A model generated the notes under the pieces. It was not told the origin of the DNA. It was given only the letters and a program-made list of their open reading frames with translations, and searched no databases. A program made the position numbers and the translations under genes. This document shows, piece by piece, positions 43,842 to 52,686 of a DNA stretch of 64,000 nucleotides (positions within the stretch are counted from its first letter, which is position 1; the number at the start of each line of letters is the position of its first letter). Source of the stretch: CALFML01 sp044222245. Lineage in GTDB: Bacteria > Myxococcota_A > Polyangia > Palsa-1104 > JAEUJZ01. The stretch lies in contig JBGANQ010000023.1 of NCBI GenBank assembly GCA_044222245.1, positions 38,671 to 102,670 of the forward strand, given 5' to 3'.

Positions 43842-45005
43842 ATGCTCCTAAATCTCACGACAAGCTCCAAAGAGGTACAAGAGGCTGCGGTGGCCGGCGA
43901 CCCGCTGCGCGACCGCCCGCTGGTCACCGATCCCGATGTGGCACCGATCTTCGTCATCGGCACCGGCCGCTCGGGCACGACGCTGCTGCGGCAGATGCTG
44001 ACCGCCCACCCGCGCATCCACCTCACCCACGAGGCGAGCGTGTACAGCTACGCCCGCCACGCGCCGGCCGGCACCCCCGCCGACAAGTGGCTGGAGCACT
44101 ACTTCCAGACCTTCTCGTTTGCCTGGCTGCGGCTGTCCCCGCAGCAGGTGCGGGCGGCGCTGCCGGCCGAGCTTGGGCAGCTGCCGGTCGACGCGGTGAC
44201 GCGCCTGGCCGCCAGGGCGGTGCTCGGCGGCAAGGCGCGCCAGCAGGGCAAGCCCCGCTACGGCGACAAAAACCCGCTCGATACCCACAACCTGGCGCGC
44301 ATCTTCGCCGACTTCCCCGACGCCCGCGTCGTCTATATCACCCGCGATCCGCGCCCCACCGTGCTGTCGTTTAACCGCATGCCGTTTGGCACCAGCAGCG
44401 CCCTGCTCAACAGCTGGCTGTGCCGGGTGCAGTTCGACCACATCCAGCCCTACCTCGATCGCATCCTCGAGGTCCGGCTAGAGGATCTGGTGGCGGCGCC
44501 GCGCCCGGTGCTGCAGCAGATCCTGCGCTACCTCGGCGAGCCCTGGGACGACGCGGTGCTCGACCACCTGCGCTGCGCGACCACCGAAGACGTGCCGCCG
44601 CTGCCGTGGTTTGTCGGGGCCACCCGCGAGCAGCCAAGCCGCGAGCAGAGCGGCGGCGGCTGGCGCGAGCAGCTACAGCCGGCGTGGATCCGCCTGATCG
44701 AGCGCATCAACCAAAGCAGCATGGACCGCTACGGCTACCCGCCGGCGCGCCTTGTGCGCGAGCCGGGCCCGCTGGCGCTTGCGGCGGCGCTCGCGCGCGA
44801 TGTGCCGGGGCTTATCACCGGAACCTATCGCCTGCTGGCGTTCAAGCGCATGCTCGATCGCCACTTTCAGGACAAAGAGCGGCTCGACCCGCAGCGCGGC
44901 ATGGAGGAGAACCTGCGCTTAAATCCCGCGGCCTGGCGCTACTATCCCGAGTTTGCGATGCCGCCGGTGCCCGAGCTTGCCGTCGCCCAGCACGAGCTCG
45001 GCTGA
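43842..45005 (+). CDS. PAPS-dependent sulfotransferase
   Basis: The 387-residue protein has the 5'-phosphosulfate loop of sulfotransferases (VIGTGRSGTTLLRQML, residues ~38-53) and a later VVYITRDPRPTVLSF, matching the 3'-phosphate-binding motif. The sequence lacks membrane segments. Its position next to the PAPS-forming operon suggests it uses that PAPS. The acceptor (a lipid, a carbohydrate or a tyrosine) is unknown. Confidence 0.88.
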   Translation: MLLNLTTSSKEVQEAAVAGDPLRDRPLVTDPDVAPIFVIGTGRSGTTLLRQMLTAHPRIHLTHEASVYSYARHAPAGTPADKWLEHYFQTFSFAWLRLSPQQVRAALPAELGQLPVDAVTRLAARAVLGGKARQQGKPRYGDKNPLDTHNLARIFADFPDARVVYITRDPRPTVLSFNRMPFGTSSALLNSWLCRVQFDHIQPYLDRILEVRLEDLVAAPRPVLQQILRYLGEPWDDAVLDHLRCATTEDVPPLPWFVGATREQPSREQSGGGWREQLQPAWIRLIERINQSSMDRYGYPPARLVREPGPLALAAALARDVPGLITGTYRLLAFKRMLDRHFQDKERLDPQRGMEENLRLNPAAWRYYPEFAMPPVPELAVAQHELG

Positions 45006-45058
45006 GAAGCCGCGGCTCGGGCGGGACGTCGGCTCGGGGCTGGATTAGACTATGAGGT

Positions 45059-47665
45059 ATGTCATCAGATCCACCTACTCTTTCTATTCCGCTCGACACC
45101 GCGCCGATTGACGTCCTGTCGCCCTCGGCGATCTCGCAGCGCGGCCCGCTGCCGGGCGAGGTCCTTATCGAGGACGACCGCACCTCGATGCGGCCCGAGG
45201 GCATCCGCCGCGCCTTTTTCGACCAGCTGCACTTCGCGATCGGCAAGGCCGATCGCCAGGCCACCCCCTTTGATCGCTTCCAGGCCCTGGCCCTGGTGGC
45301 CCGCGATCGCCTGATGGCGCGCTGGATCAAGACCCAGGAGACCTACCACGCCCGCGACGTCAAGCGCGTCTATTACCTGTCGGCGGAGTTTCTCCTTGGC
45401 CGCGCGCTCGGCAACAACCTGCACAACCTGGGGCTGTACGAGACCGCCGAGCAGGTCATGCGCGAGCTTGGCTACCACCTGGGCGATCTGCTCGACAAGG
45501 AGCGCGACGCCGGCCTTGGCAACGGGGGCCTTGGGCGCCTGGCCGCCTGCTACCTCGATAGCATGGCGACCCTGCAGCTGCCCGGCTACGGCTACGGCAT
45601 CCGCTACGAGTTTGGCATCTTCGATCAGGTGATCCGCAACGGAGCCCAGATCGAGCGGCCCGAGGAGTGGCTGCGCATGGGCAACCCGTGGCTGGTGCCG
45701 CGCTCGGAGTACACCCAGCACGTCCACTTCTTCGGCCACACCGAGACCGTCTCGGGTCCAAACGGGCCGCAGGTCAAGTGGGTCGGCACCCAGAGCGTGA
45801 TGGGCGTGCCCAACGACATGCCGATCGCCGGCTACAAAAACGGCACCGTCAACACCCTGCGCCTGTGGAGCGCCCGCGCCAGCGAGGAGTTCGATCTGGA
45901 GGTGTTCAACGCCGGCGACTACGAGCGCGCGGTGTTCGACAAGAACGCCACCGAGAGCATCAGCAAGGTCCTTTATCCCAACGACCTGCTCATCGTTGGC
46001 AAGGAGCTGCGGCTCAAGCAGCAGTACTTCTTTGTCGCCTGCGCCATCGCCGACCTCTTGCGCCGCCACCTGGCGCAGCGCAGCGGTCACCGCGATCCCG
46101 AGAGCGTGCGCGCGCGCCTGATGCAGCTGCCCGACAAGGCGGCGATCCAGCTTAACGACACCCACCCGAGCATCGCCATCCCCGAGCTGATGCGGCTCCT
46201 TGTCGATCAGTATGGGATCGACTGGGACACCGCCTGGCAGATCACCCAGGCGACCTTCTCCTATACAAACCATACCCTCCTTCCCGAGGCGCTGGAGCAG
46301 TGGAGCGTCGACCTGCTCGGGCGCCTCTTGCCGCGCCACCTGCAGATCATCTACGAGATTAACCAGCGCTTCCTGCGCCAGGTGTGGACCGCCGCCCCGC
46401 ACGAGCCGGCGCGCCTGCAGCGCATGTCGCTGGTCCAGGAGGTGCCGGTCAAGGCGGTGCGCATGGCCTACCTGGCGACGGTCGGCTCGCACCGGGTAAA
46501 CGGCGTCGCGGCGCTGCACAGCAGCCTCCTGCGCGACCGCCTGCTGCCCGACTTTGCCCAGATGTTCCCGCAGCGGTTCTGCAACATCACCAACGGCGTG
46601 ACCCCGCGGCGCTGGCTGCTGCAGGCCAACCCCGAGCTGGCCAGCTGCATCAGCCGCCGCATCGGCACCAGCTGGGTGACCGAGCTGGAGCAGCTGCGGC
46701 GCCTGGACGAGTTCATCGACGATCCCGAGCTGCAGAGCGAGGTCCACTCGATAAAGCACCACAACAAGCAGCGCCTGGCCGAGTACATCCGCCACCACAA
46801 CCACGTAGTGGTCGATCCGAGCGCGATGTTCGACGTGCAGATCAAGCGCCTGCACGAGTACAAGCGCCAGCTGCTAAACGTCCTGTGGGTGATCACGCAC
46901 TACCAGCGGCTCAAGGCCGATCCGAGCCTGCCGGCGGTGCCGCGGGTGGTCCTGTTCGGCGCCAAGGCGGCGCCCGGCTACACCCGCGCCAAGCTGATCA
47001 TCCGCCTCATCAACGCCGTCGCCGAGGTGGTCAATCGCGACCCGCAGATCGGCAACCGGCTGCGCGTGCTGTTTTTGGCCAACTACCGCGTCTCGCTGGC
47101 CGAGAACATCATCCCGGCGGCCGATCTGTCGCAGCAGATCTCGACCGCCGGCCTTGAGGCCAGCGGCACCGGCAACATGAAGCTGGCGATGAACGGCGCG
47201 GTGACCATCGGCACCCTGGACGGCGCCAACATCGAGATCCGCGAGGCGGTGGGGGCGGAGAACTTCTTCCTGTTCGGCATGACCGCCGAAGAGGTGCAGG
47301 CGCGGCGCGCCGGCTATAACCCGTGGGACGTGTACCGCAAGAGCCCCGCGCTGCGCAGCGCCATCGATCTTATCCGCATGGGCTTTTTCTCCTACGACGA
47401 GCCGGCCCGCTTCGAGCCGCTCATCGACGCCCTGCTGCCGCGCCACGAGCAGCCGGGCCACGGCGATCCGTTCATGGTGCTGGCCGACTTCGATGCCTAC
47501 GCCGCCTGTCAGGACTCGGTGGACCTGGCCTTCCGCGAGCCGGCCCGCTGGACCCGCATGGCGCTGTGCAACATCGCCCGCACCGGCTACTTCTCCTCGG
47601 ATCGCTCGGTGCGCGAGTACGCCGAGAACATCTGGAACGTGCGGCCGGTGCCGGTCGGTGAATAA
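45059..47665 (+). CDS. glgP: Glycogen/alpha-glucan phosphorylase
   Basis: The 868-residue enzyme releases glucose-1-phosphate from glycogen or maltodextrins. The pyridoxal phosphate Lys is K708 in EASGTGNMKLAMNG. Other family markers are YYLSAEFLLGRALGNNL, DAGLGNGGLGRLAACYLDS and NGVTPRRWL. The full length and lack of frameshift indicate an active enzyme. It stands alone here, with no other glycogen genes nearby. Confidence 0.96.
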   Translation: MSSDPPTLSIPLDTAPIDVLSPSAISQRGPLPGEVLIEDDRTSMRPEGIRRAFFDQLHFAIGKADRQATPFDRFQALALVARDRLMARWIKTQETYHARDVKRVYYLSAEFLLGRALGNNLHNLGLYETAEQVMRELGYHLGDLLDKERDAGLGNGGLGRLAACYLDSMATLQLPGYGYGIRYEFGIFDQVIRNGAQIERPEEWLRMGNPWLVPRSEYTQHVHFFGHTETVSGPNGPQVKWVGTQSVMGVPNDMPIAGYKNGTVNTLRLWSARASEEFDLEVFNAGDYERAVFDKNATESISKVLYPNDLLIVGKELRLKQQYFFVACAIADLLRRHLAQRSGHRDPESVRARLMQLPDKAAIQLNDTHPSIAIPELMRLLVDQYGIDWDTAWQITQATFSYTNHTLLPEALEQWSVDLLGRLLPRHLQIIYEINQRFLRQVWTAAPHEPARLQRMSLVQEVPVKAVRMAYLATVGSHRVNGVAALHSSLLRDRLLPDFAQMFPQRFCNITNGVTPRRWLLQANPELASCISRRIGTSWVTELEQLRRLDEFIDDPELQSEVHSIKHHNKQRLAEYIRHHNHVVVDPSAMFDVQIKRLHEYKRQLLNVLWVITHYQRLKADPSLPAVPRVVLFGAKAAPGYTRAKLIIRLINAVAEVVNRDPQIGNRLRVLFLANYRVSLAENIIPAADLSQQISTAGLEASGTGNMKLAMNGAVTIGTLDGANIEIREAVGAENFFLFGMTAEEVQARRAGYNPWDVYRKSPALRSAIDLIRMGFFSYDEPARFEPLIDALLPRHEQPGHGDPFMVLADFDAYAACQDSVDLAFREPARWTRMALCNIARTGYFSSDRSVREYAENIWNVRPVPVGE

Positions 47666-47695
47666 CCAGCTCGGGTTCGTGTTACAACTTGCCGC

Positions 47696-48265
47696 GTGAA
47701 GGATGAGCGGTCGAGCGACGCCCCCCGCGCGGCAGCCCGGGCGGCGGCCCGCGCAGCGGTCTCGGCGCCGGTCCCGGTAGTGCAGGAGGCCTTCCTCAGC
47801 ATCTTCCTGCACATCGGCAGCTTCGCCGGAGACGCGCGGCTGCTCACCTGGATGCACCGCATCGTCGTCAACGCGGCGCTCATGCGGCTGCGCACCCAGC
47901 GCCGCAAGGCCGAGCAGCCGATCGACGAGCTCTTGCCGGCGTATCTGGAGGACGGACACCAGGTGCGCGACACCCTGCCGTGGCGCGCTACGGCGAGCAG
48001 CGAGCTGGAAGATCTGCAGACGCGGGCGCTGGTGCGCAGCGCGATCGACCGGCTGCCGCTTTCCTACCGTACCGTTTTGATCCTACGCGACATCCAAGAG
48101 CTAGATACCGAGGAGACTGCTAAGATCATGGGGCTTACTCAGGGAGCCGTGAAGGTCCGCCTGCACCGCGCGCGTCAGGCCCTGCGCACCCTGCTCGAGC
48201 CGCACTTTATCGACCTCGAGCTCACCCAGGCTCCCAAGGGCCTGGGCAAGGCGGCTGCCAAGTGA
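47696..48265 (+). CDS. ECF-type sigma factor with a shortened N-terminus
   Basis: The 189-residue product keeps the back half of sigma region 2 (VVQEAFLSIFLHIGSFAGDARLLTWMHRIVVNAALMRLR) and a full region 4 (LPLSYRTVLILRDIQELDTEETAKIMGLTQGAVKVRLHRAR). The first ~40-50 residues of region 2 usual in ECF factors are missing. In their place is an Ala/Arg stretch (RAAARAAARAAV). No missing part was seen in another frame upstream; the previous gene ends 30 bp before the GTG. It could be a degenerate or specialised factor that binds core RNA polymerase weakly. The gene for a zinc-finger anti-sigma factor follows 33 bp downstream. Confidence 0.82.
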   Translation: MKDERSSDAPRAAARAAARAAVSAPVPVVQEAFLSIFLHIGSFAGDARLLTWMHRIVVNAALMRLRTQRRKAEQPIDELLPAYLEDGHQVRDTLPWRATASSELEDLQTRALVRSAIDRLPLSYRTVLILRDIQELDTEETAKIMGLTQGAVKVRLHRARQALRTLLEPHFIDLELTQAPKGLGKAAAK

Positions 48266-48298
48266 CGCCCGAGCCAGGCCCAAGCCAGGGAGCATAAC

Positions 48299-48598
48299 GT
48301 GGTGACGGACTCACCCGACAACCAGCCGTTGATGCCGAGCGCGCCCGGCCAGTACATCACCTGCCAGCAGCTCATCGACAGTCTCAGCGACTACCTCGAA
48401 GAGGCGCTGTCGTCGCCCGAGCGGCACGAGCTGGAGCGCCACCTGGGGGTCTGCCCCTCGTGCGTCGCCTATCTGGACAGCTACGTCAAGACCCGGCACC
48501 TGGGGCAAGCGGTGCTGCGCGATGAGGCCGGCGCCACCAAGCTGCCCGAAGAGCTGGTGCACCGCATCCTCCTGGCCCGCCGCGCCGCCGCCCGCTAG
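48299..48598 (+). CDS. Zinc-finger anti-sigma factor
   Basis: The 99-residue protein has the ZAS signature: Cys near residue 22, then ERHLGVCPSC giving H-x3-C-x2-C. There is no membrane segment, so it is a soluble anti-sigma factor rather than one tied to the envelope. It should bind and silence the sigma factor encoded just upstream, possibly releasing it on zinc loss or thiol oxidation. The start is GTG with AGGGAG upstream. Confidence 0.85.
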   Translation: MVTDSPDNQPLMPSAPGQYITCQQLIDSLSDYLEEALSSPERHELERHLGVCPSCVAYLDSYVKTRHLGQAVLRDEAGATKLPEELVHRILLARRAAAR

Positions 48599-48635
48599 CC
48601 GGATCCGAACCTCAGATCGGAATAGGGACTACAGC

Positions 48636-49430
48636 ATGGACTTGGGAATCAGTGGACGGGTCGCCCTGGTCGCGGCGGCCAGCAAGGGTCTTGGCAAGGC
48701 GTGCGCGCTGGCGCTGGCCGCCGAGGGGTGTCGGGTGTCGCTGTGCGCGCGCGACCTTTTGACGCTGGCGCAGGCGCGCGATGAGATCTTGGCCGCCCAC
48801 CCGCGGGCCGAGGTGTTGACCTTCGCCGCCGATGTCGCGCGCCTGGAGGATCTCAAGGACTGGGTCGAGCGCTCGGCGGCGAGCCTCGGTCCGGCCGACA
48901 TCCTCATCACCAACACCGGCGGCCCGCCGGCGGCGCGGTTCGCCGAGCTGACCGAGGCGCAGTGGCACAGCGGCATCGACTCGACGCTGCTCAGCGTCGT
49001 GCGGCTGTGTCGCCTGGTGCTGCCGGCGATGCAGGCGCGGCGCTGGGGCCGGGTGGTTCACCTGACCTCGTTTGTCGCCAAGCAGCCGGTGCCGCTGCTC
49101 ACCGTGTCCAGCACGCTGCGGGCCGGGCTGTCGGCGCTGACCAAGACGCTCGCGGAGCAGGTCGGCCCCGACGGCGTGACCGTCAACGCGGTGCTCAGCG
49201 GCCACGCCATGACCGATCGCCAGGAGCACCTGTGCGAGCTGCGCATGAAAGAGCAAGGCATCACCCGGCAGGAGTACTTCGCCCGCGCCGCGCAGGAGAT
49301 CCCGCTGCGCCGCTTCGCCCACGCCCGCGAGCTCGCCGAGGTCGTCGCCTTTCTGTGCTCGGAGCGCGCCGGCTACGTCACCGGCGTCTCGATCCCCGTC
49401 GATGGCGGCCTGACGCGCGCGACCTTCTAG
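48636..49430 (+). CDS. SDR-family oxidoreductase lacking the usual Tyr-Lys pair
   Basis: This 264-residue classical SDR has the cofactor turn AAASKGLGKACA, NTGG in place of NNAG and a C-terminal YVTGVSIPVDGG. The catalytic Ser is present (S145 in VHLTSF). The Tyr and Lys of YxxxK are Ser158 and Arg162 (SSTLR). Some SDR subgroups lack these residues and may be non-catalytic or work differently. The annotation 3-oxoacyl reductase would therefore be unsafe. A terminator-like hairpin follows 8 bp after the stop. Confidence 0.88.
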   Translation: MDLGISGRVALVAAASKGLGKACALALAAEGCRVSLCARDLLTLAQARDEILAAHPRAEVLTFAADVARLEDLKDWVERSAASLGPADILITNTGGPPAARFAELTEAQWHSGIDSTLLSVVRLCRLVLPAMQARRWGRVVHLTSFVAKQPVPLLTVSSTLRAGLSALTKTLAEQVGPDGVTVNAVLSGHAMTDRQEHLCELRMKEQGITRQEYFARAAQEIPLRRFAHARELAEVVAFLCSERAGYVTGVSIPVDGGLTRATF

Positions 49431-49437
49431 CCGTCTT

Positions 49438-49463
49438 CTGCCCCGAGCTTCCGCCCGGGGCAG
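49438..49463 (+). terminator. Stem-loop just after the SDR gene
   Basis: CTGCCCCG (49438-49445) pairs perfectly with CGGGGCAG (49456-49463) around a 10-nt loop, starting 8 bp after the stop codon. No U-tract follows. Position and stability support a transcript 3' end. Confidence 0.5.
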
Positions 49464-49749
49464 TCTGCCGCCGAACGTCTTGGAGCGCCGCCCTGGAGCG
49501 CTACCGCCCTGGAGCGCGACTGCCCTGAAGCGCTACCGCCCTGGCGCCCTGCGACCGCCGCGCCGCGGTGGAACTGCCTTGGCGCCGCCCGAGCAGACCC
49601 CGAGCTGACCGTGCTCGGCCGCGCGGGCGACGGAGGCCGCCGCCGGCTCCGAACGGTGTATGTACATGGAGGCCAAAGTGCTACGTTCGCCGTGCCCGAG
49701 CTTTCGGGCCTTATTGGCTGCTGGCGCGAACCTGAACTGGAGGACTCCC
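49464..49749. other. Intergenic region with a degenerate repeat
   Basis: About 286 bp lie before the barrel-like protein. Most of the first 90 bp is the 16-bp repeat array listed separately. The remainder holds no gene I can support; an upstream in-frame extension of the next gene (from 49660) has no ribosome-binding site. Confidence 0.5.
49488..49546. repeat. 16-bp degenerate tandem repeat
   Basis: Three full units, CCGCCCTGGAGCGCTA (49488), CCGCCCTGGAGCGCGA (49504) and CTGCCCTGAAGCGCTA (49520), and a partial fourth at 49536 follow in an exact 16-bp period. They are non-coding and lie downstream of the SDR terminator-like hairpin. Confidence 0.85.
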
Positions 49750-50646
49750 ATGCGACGCTCGAGCTTATTGTCGGAATGCGGTGCCGGGCGCGGCAAAAGG
49801 CCACTGGCCCTGCGTGCGCTCTCCTTCGCGATCTCCCTTTTGTGCGCCCTGGCCGCGCTCGCCCCGACTGCCGCCCGCGCCCAGAGCGAGGCGGCCGCCC
49901 CGCAGGCGATGCTCAGCGTGCCGGCGGCGGCCGCGCGCCCCGAGTCGCCGCACGCCCTGGCGCTGCGCGCCCGCTGGGTCACCTTGCCAGGCTGGGCGCT
50001 GTCGCCGTACCTGGCCGCGCACACCGAGCTCAATGACGGCTGGGGCGTCGGCCTTGAGTACCTGTACCGCCGCAGCGGCTTCGATGTGGTGATCTCGCTC
50101 GACTACAGCTCCCTGTCGGCGCGCGACGGCAACTACCTGGGCAAGACCAACAACCCGGCCACCGAGACCCACTTTCTCCACTTCGACAACCTCAGCTCGC
50201 TGTCGATCGACGTGTCGCTCATCGGCCACTGGAACCTGACCAGCTGGATGGAGCTGCGCTTCGGGGCCGGCCTGGGCGCCGGCTACGTCTTTGGCGAGAT
50301 CTACCAGATCACCGGCAACTCCAACTGCACCGCCGACACCGCCGGCGACCCCAGCAAGTGCTACCCGACCAAGATCGGCCCCATCACCAAGACCACCCCC
50401 GAGCTTGTGACCCAGCTCGAAAACAGCCGCTGCTCTCCCGACTTCACCGACGGCGGGCGCGACAGCGCGCAGAGCCCCTGCTACCGCCGCACCGACGTGT
50501 ATCCGTTCAACGTCCGGGTGGTGCCGGTGCTCAACGTCCTGCTCGGGCTGCGCTTCCGCCTGCAGCGCCACATCTACCTGCACCTGGACGGCGGCTTCCG
50601 CCTCGCCAGCTTCTACGCCGGCGGCGGCCCGGAGTTTCGCTTCTAG
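49750..50646 (+). CDS. Secreted protein, probable outer-membrane beta-barrel
   Basis: The ATG at 49750, six bases after GGAGG, gives 298 residues with a signal peptide ending near TAARAQ. The mature part alternates hydrophobic and polar residues (WGVGLEYLYRRSGFDVVISLDYSSL, LRFGAGLGAGYVFGEIYQI), has a Cys-containing loop, and ends GGGPEFRF with the terminal Phe expected of barrels. No family is recognised. Confidence 0.72.
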   Translation: MRRSSLLSECGAGRGKRPLALRALSFAISLLCALAALAPTAARAQSEAAAPQAMLSVPAAAARPESPHALALRARWVTLPGWALSPYLAAHTELNDGWGVGLEYLYRRSGFDVVISLDYSSLSARDGNYLGKTNNPATETHFLHFDNLSSLSIDVSLIGHWNLTSWMELRFGAGLGAGYVFGEIYQITGNSNCTADTAGDPSKCYPTKIGPITKTTPELVTQLENSRCSPDFTDGGRDSAQSPCYRRTDVYPFNVRVVPVLNVLLGLRFRLQRHIYLHLDGGFRLASFYAGGGPEFRF

Positions 50647-50746
50647 ACGCGCGCCCGCTCTGCTCGACCCGAACGGCGGCTCGTCCTCTGTCGCAGGTAC
50701 CCGACGCTCCCAGCTGCGCAGACCCGGGGGTCCCGACCCTCTTTGC

Positions 50747-52339
50747 CTAGATCCCCGGCCGGCTTGCCGGCGGCGGAGTCGCGCCGGTCTCAAGGAGCTG
50801 CTCGCGTTCGTCGGTGATGCGCTCGAACTCGCGCTCGTGGTCGCCCTTCCACTCGGCTTTGAGGGTGGTGACGCCGAGCTTCTCCAGGCAGTAGAGCCAG
50901 TAGGAGATCAGGTTGCGGTTATCGAACTGCGCCGGGTCCATCACGCTGTTTATCAGGTAGTAGAGGTGGGCGGAGAAGCCGAACTCCTCGACGTCCAGGG
51001 CGATGTCGGCCATCTTCACCCAGTCCCCGGCCGAGTCGCGCTCGCGCTTGAACAGGCCCCGGATCGAGTGGCGGCGGGCGGCTTGAAAGCTTTCTCGCTT
51101 GCTGCCGGCGCGGGCGTCCATGGTGAACATGGGGTTGCAGGCGTACACGCGCGGGCGGTAGCGCTGCCACTGGGCCAAAAGGGCGCCCTTCTGCTCGGCG
51201 GCGGCGAGCGGCGCGGCGGGGTCGGGGCTCTGCAGGCGGCTCTGCAAAAGGGTGCTGGAGAAGAACTTCTCATACAGCGCCAGCGACGAGCAGGGGTACT
51301 CGCTGAGCACGCCCTCGTAGATGCCGATCGCCTCCTCGTACTGGCCTTTATCGTGCAGCTCGACGCCGCGGTTGATGCGCTCTTCGAGCTCGGCCTGGAA
51401 GATGACGATGAAGTCCTTGAACAGCTCGATGTAGTCGTGGGCGAGGTTGTCGGCCTTGCTGAAGTAGTAGACCGGCTTTAGGTACAGGCGCGCGGTATCG
51501 AGCTCGCCGTTGGCGACGTGGAGGAAGATGCGCGCCGCCGGCACCAGGGGGTTGCCGACCTGGACCTCGGTGAGGGCGCGCCAGTACTGCGGGTTGTGAT
51601 CGAGCACCTCGGCGACCGCGACAGCGCGGTCGAGCTCCAGCCCGCCGAGCAGCTGGCCGACGCTGCGCAGGCCGGGGAAGCGGTCGGGGGCGCCCTGCAT
51701 GACGCGGGCGAGCACGGGCAGCACCTCGCGGCGCGCCCAGCTGCTGAGCAGGGCCACCCGCTCCTTCATCGAGGCGGCGCGCATGCGCTGCAGCAGCGCC
51801 GGCAGCGGGCGCTGCAGCGGCGGCGTGCAGCTGGCGTCGCGATCGGGGGCGCCGCGGCCGACGGTGGCGATGAAGCGGACCGAGTAGTCGACGAGCTCGG
51901 TGCGCGGCGGCTGGCTCTTTAGCAGGTCGGCGGTGAGGGCGCTGCGGCGCAGCTCGGCCAGCGGCGGGCTGGCGGCGATCTGCAGCTCGGCCTCGCGGTC
52001 CTTGTGCAGGGTGACCTGGATGAGCACCGTGCGATCGGCCAGGTCGCCGGCGAGCTGGGCGTCGACCCGCGCCCCCAGGCGCTTGACCCAGTCGAGGAAG
52101 CTGTGCGGGGCGAAGTTGTAGTCGGCGAGCGCCTCGAAGCTGAGCAGCTCGATCTCGGTGATATAGCGGCTCTTGCCGCTCGGCTCGGCGGTCGCCGCCG
52201 GCGGCGATGCCGGGCCGGTCGGCCGCGCAAGGCGCGGGGCGCAGCCGCCGAGCAGGCCGAGGAAGAGCCCCAGGGTGACCCGCAAGGCCAGCCGGGGGAG
52301 CGAGTGCGCCGCGAATAGGGGGGAGCCGCCGGGCCGCAT
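50747..52339 (-). CDS. TPR-containing lipoprotein
   Basis: The 530-residue protein has a signal peptide with a lipobox (GLLGGC, Cys33) and GAGGTGA before the ATG. The mature part is largely helical, with a TPR-type unit (INRGVELHDKGQYEEAIGIYEGVLSEYP) around residues 325-355 and further helices towards a charged C-terminus. It is probably a periplasmic scaffold. No specific family is recognised. It is convergent with the barrel-like gene. Confidence 0.75.
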   Translation of the reverse strand: MRPGGSPLFAAHSLPRLALRVTLGLFLGLLGGCAPRLARPTGPASPPAATAEPSGKSRYITEIELLSFEALADYNFAPHSFLDWVKRLGARVDAQLAGDLADRTVLIQVTLHKDREAELQIAASPPLAELRRSALTADLLKSQPPRTELVDYSVRFIATVGRGAPDRDASCTPPLQRPLPALLQRMRAASMKERVALLSSWARREVLPVLARVMQGAPDRFPGLRSVGQLLGGLELDRAVAVAEVLDHNPQYWRALTEVQVGNPLVPAARIFLHVANGELDTARLYLKPVYYFSKADNLAHDYIELFKDFIVIFQAELEERINRGVELHDKGQYEEAIGIYEGVLSEYPCSSLALYEKFFSSTLLQSRLQSPDPAAPLAAAEQKGALLAQWQRYRPRVYACNPMFTMDARAGSKRESFQAARRHSIRGLFKRERDSAGDWVKMADIALDVEEFGFSAHLYYLINSVMDPAQFDNRNLISYWLYCLEKLGVTTLKAEWKGDHEREFERITDEREQLLETGATPPPASRPGI

Positions 52340-52686
52340 GGTTCACCTCACGCAGAGGCCCGCGGCGCGCGCCGCTGCCAGGCCCCTTCCGATCTTACCG
52401 CAGGCGCCGGGGCGACGGGAACAAATCACGCCGCGCTTGTCGCCGGGCCGCCGCTTGAGGCCTGTTCCGGCAGGCGCCCCTTTGACGGCGGCGTCAAGCT
52501 GCTGCACGACATCATGGACGTCTATAAGTAACGGGAAGTAGCGGGCGGCGCGAGCTGCGGATGCCGGCAGAACAGGTGCGCTGCGGCGGGCTGCCCGCGG
52601 GTCCTGTCGCCTGCGTGGATGCCTCCCCACGACTGCGTCGTGGGGGCCCCATCCACTCCGGCGCCACCCGCTTATCTATGCAGAGG
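52340..52686. other. Intergenic region upstream of the TPR lipoprotein and downstream of trpS
   Basis: The region is 347 bp long. It contains a long hairpin at 52615-52656. A short open stretch ending at about 52531 (FDGGVKLLHDIMDVYK then stop) has no start codon or homology and may be a gene remnant or chance. Nothing else is supported. Confidence 0.5.
52615..52656 (-). terminator. Long stem-loop after trpS
   Basis: An outer stem GTGGATG/CATCCAC (7 bp) encloses an inner stem CCCCACGAC/GTCGTGGGG (9 bp) with a 3-nt loop and a small internal loop between. It begins 31 bp after the trpS stop (minus strand). There is no U-tract. It could be a terminator or a mobile REP-like palindrome. Confidence 0.4.

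Noticed and set aside
45065..46855. Long antisense open frame within glgP (596 codons)
   Set aside because: GlgP on the other strand is unmistakable. The antisense product has no motif or ribosome site.
52350..52531. Open stretch ending FDGGVKLLHDIMDVYK, possible gene remnant
   Set aside because: No start codon, no ribosome-binding site, and its upstream part overlaps the 5' end of the opposite-strand lipoprotein gene.
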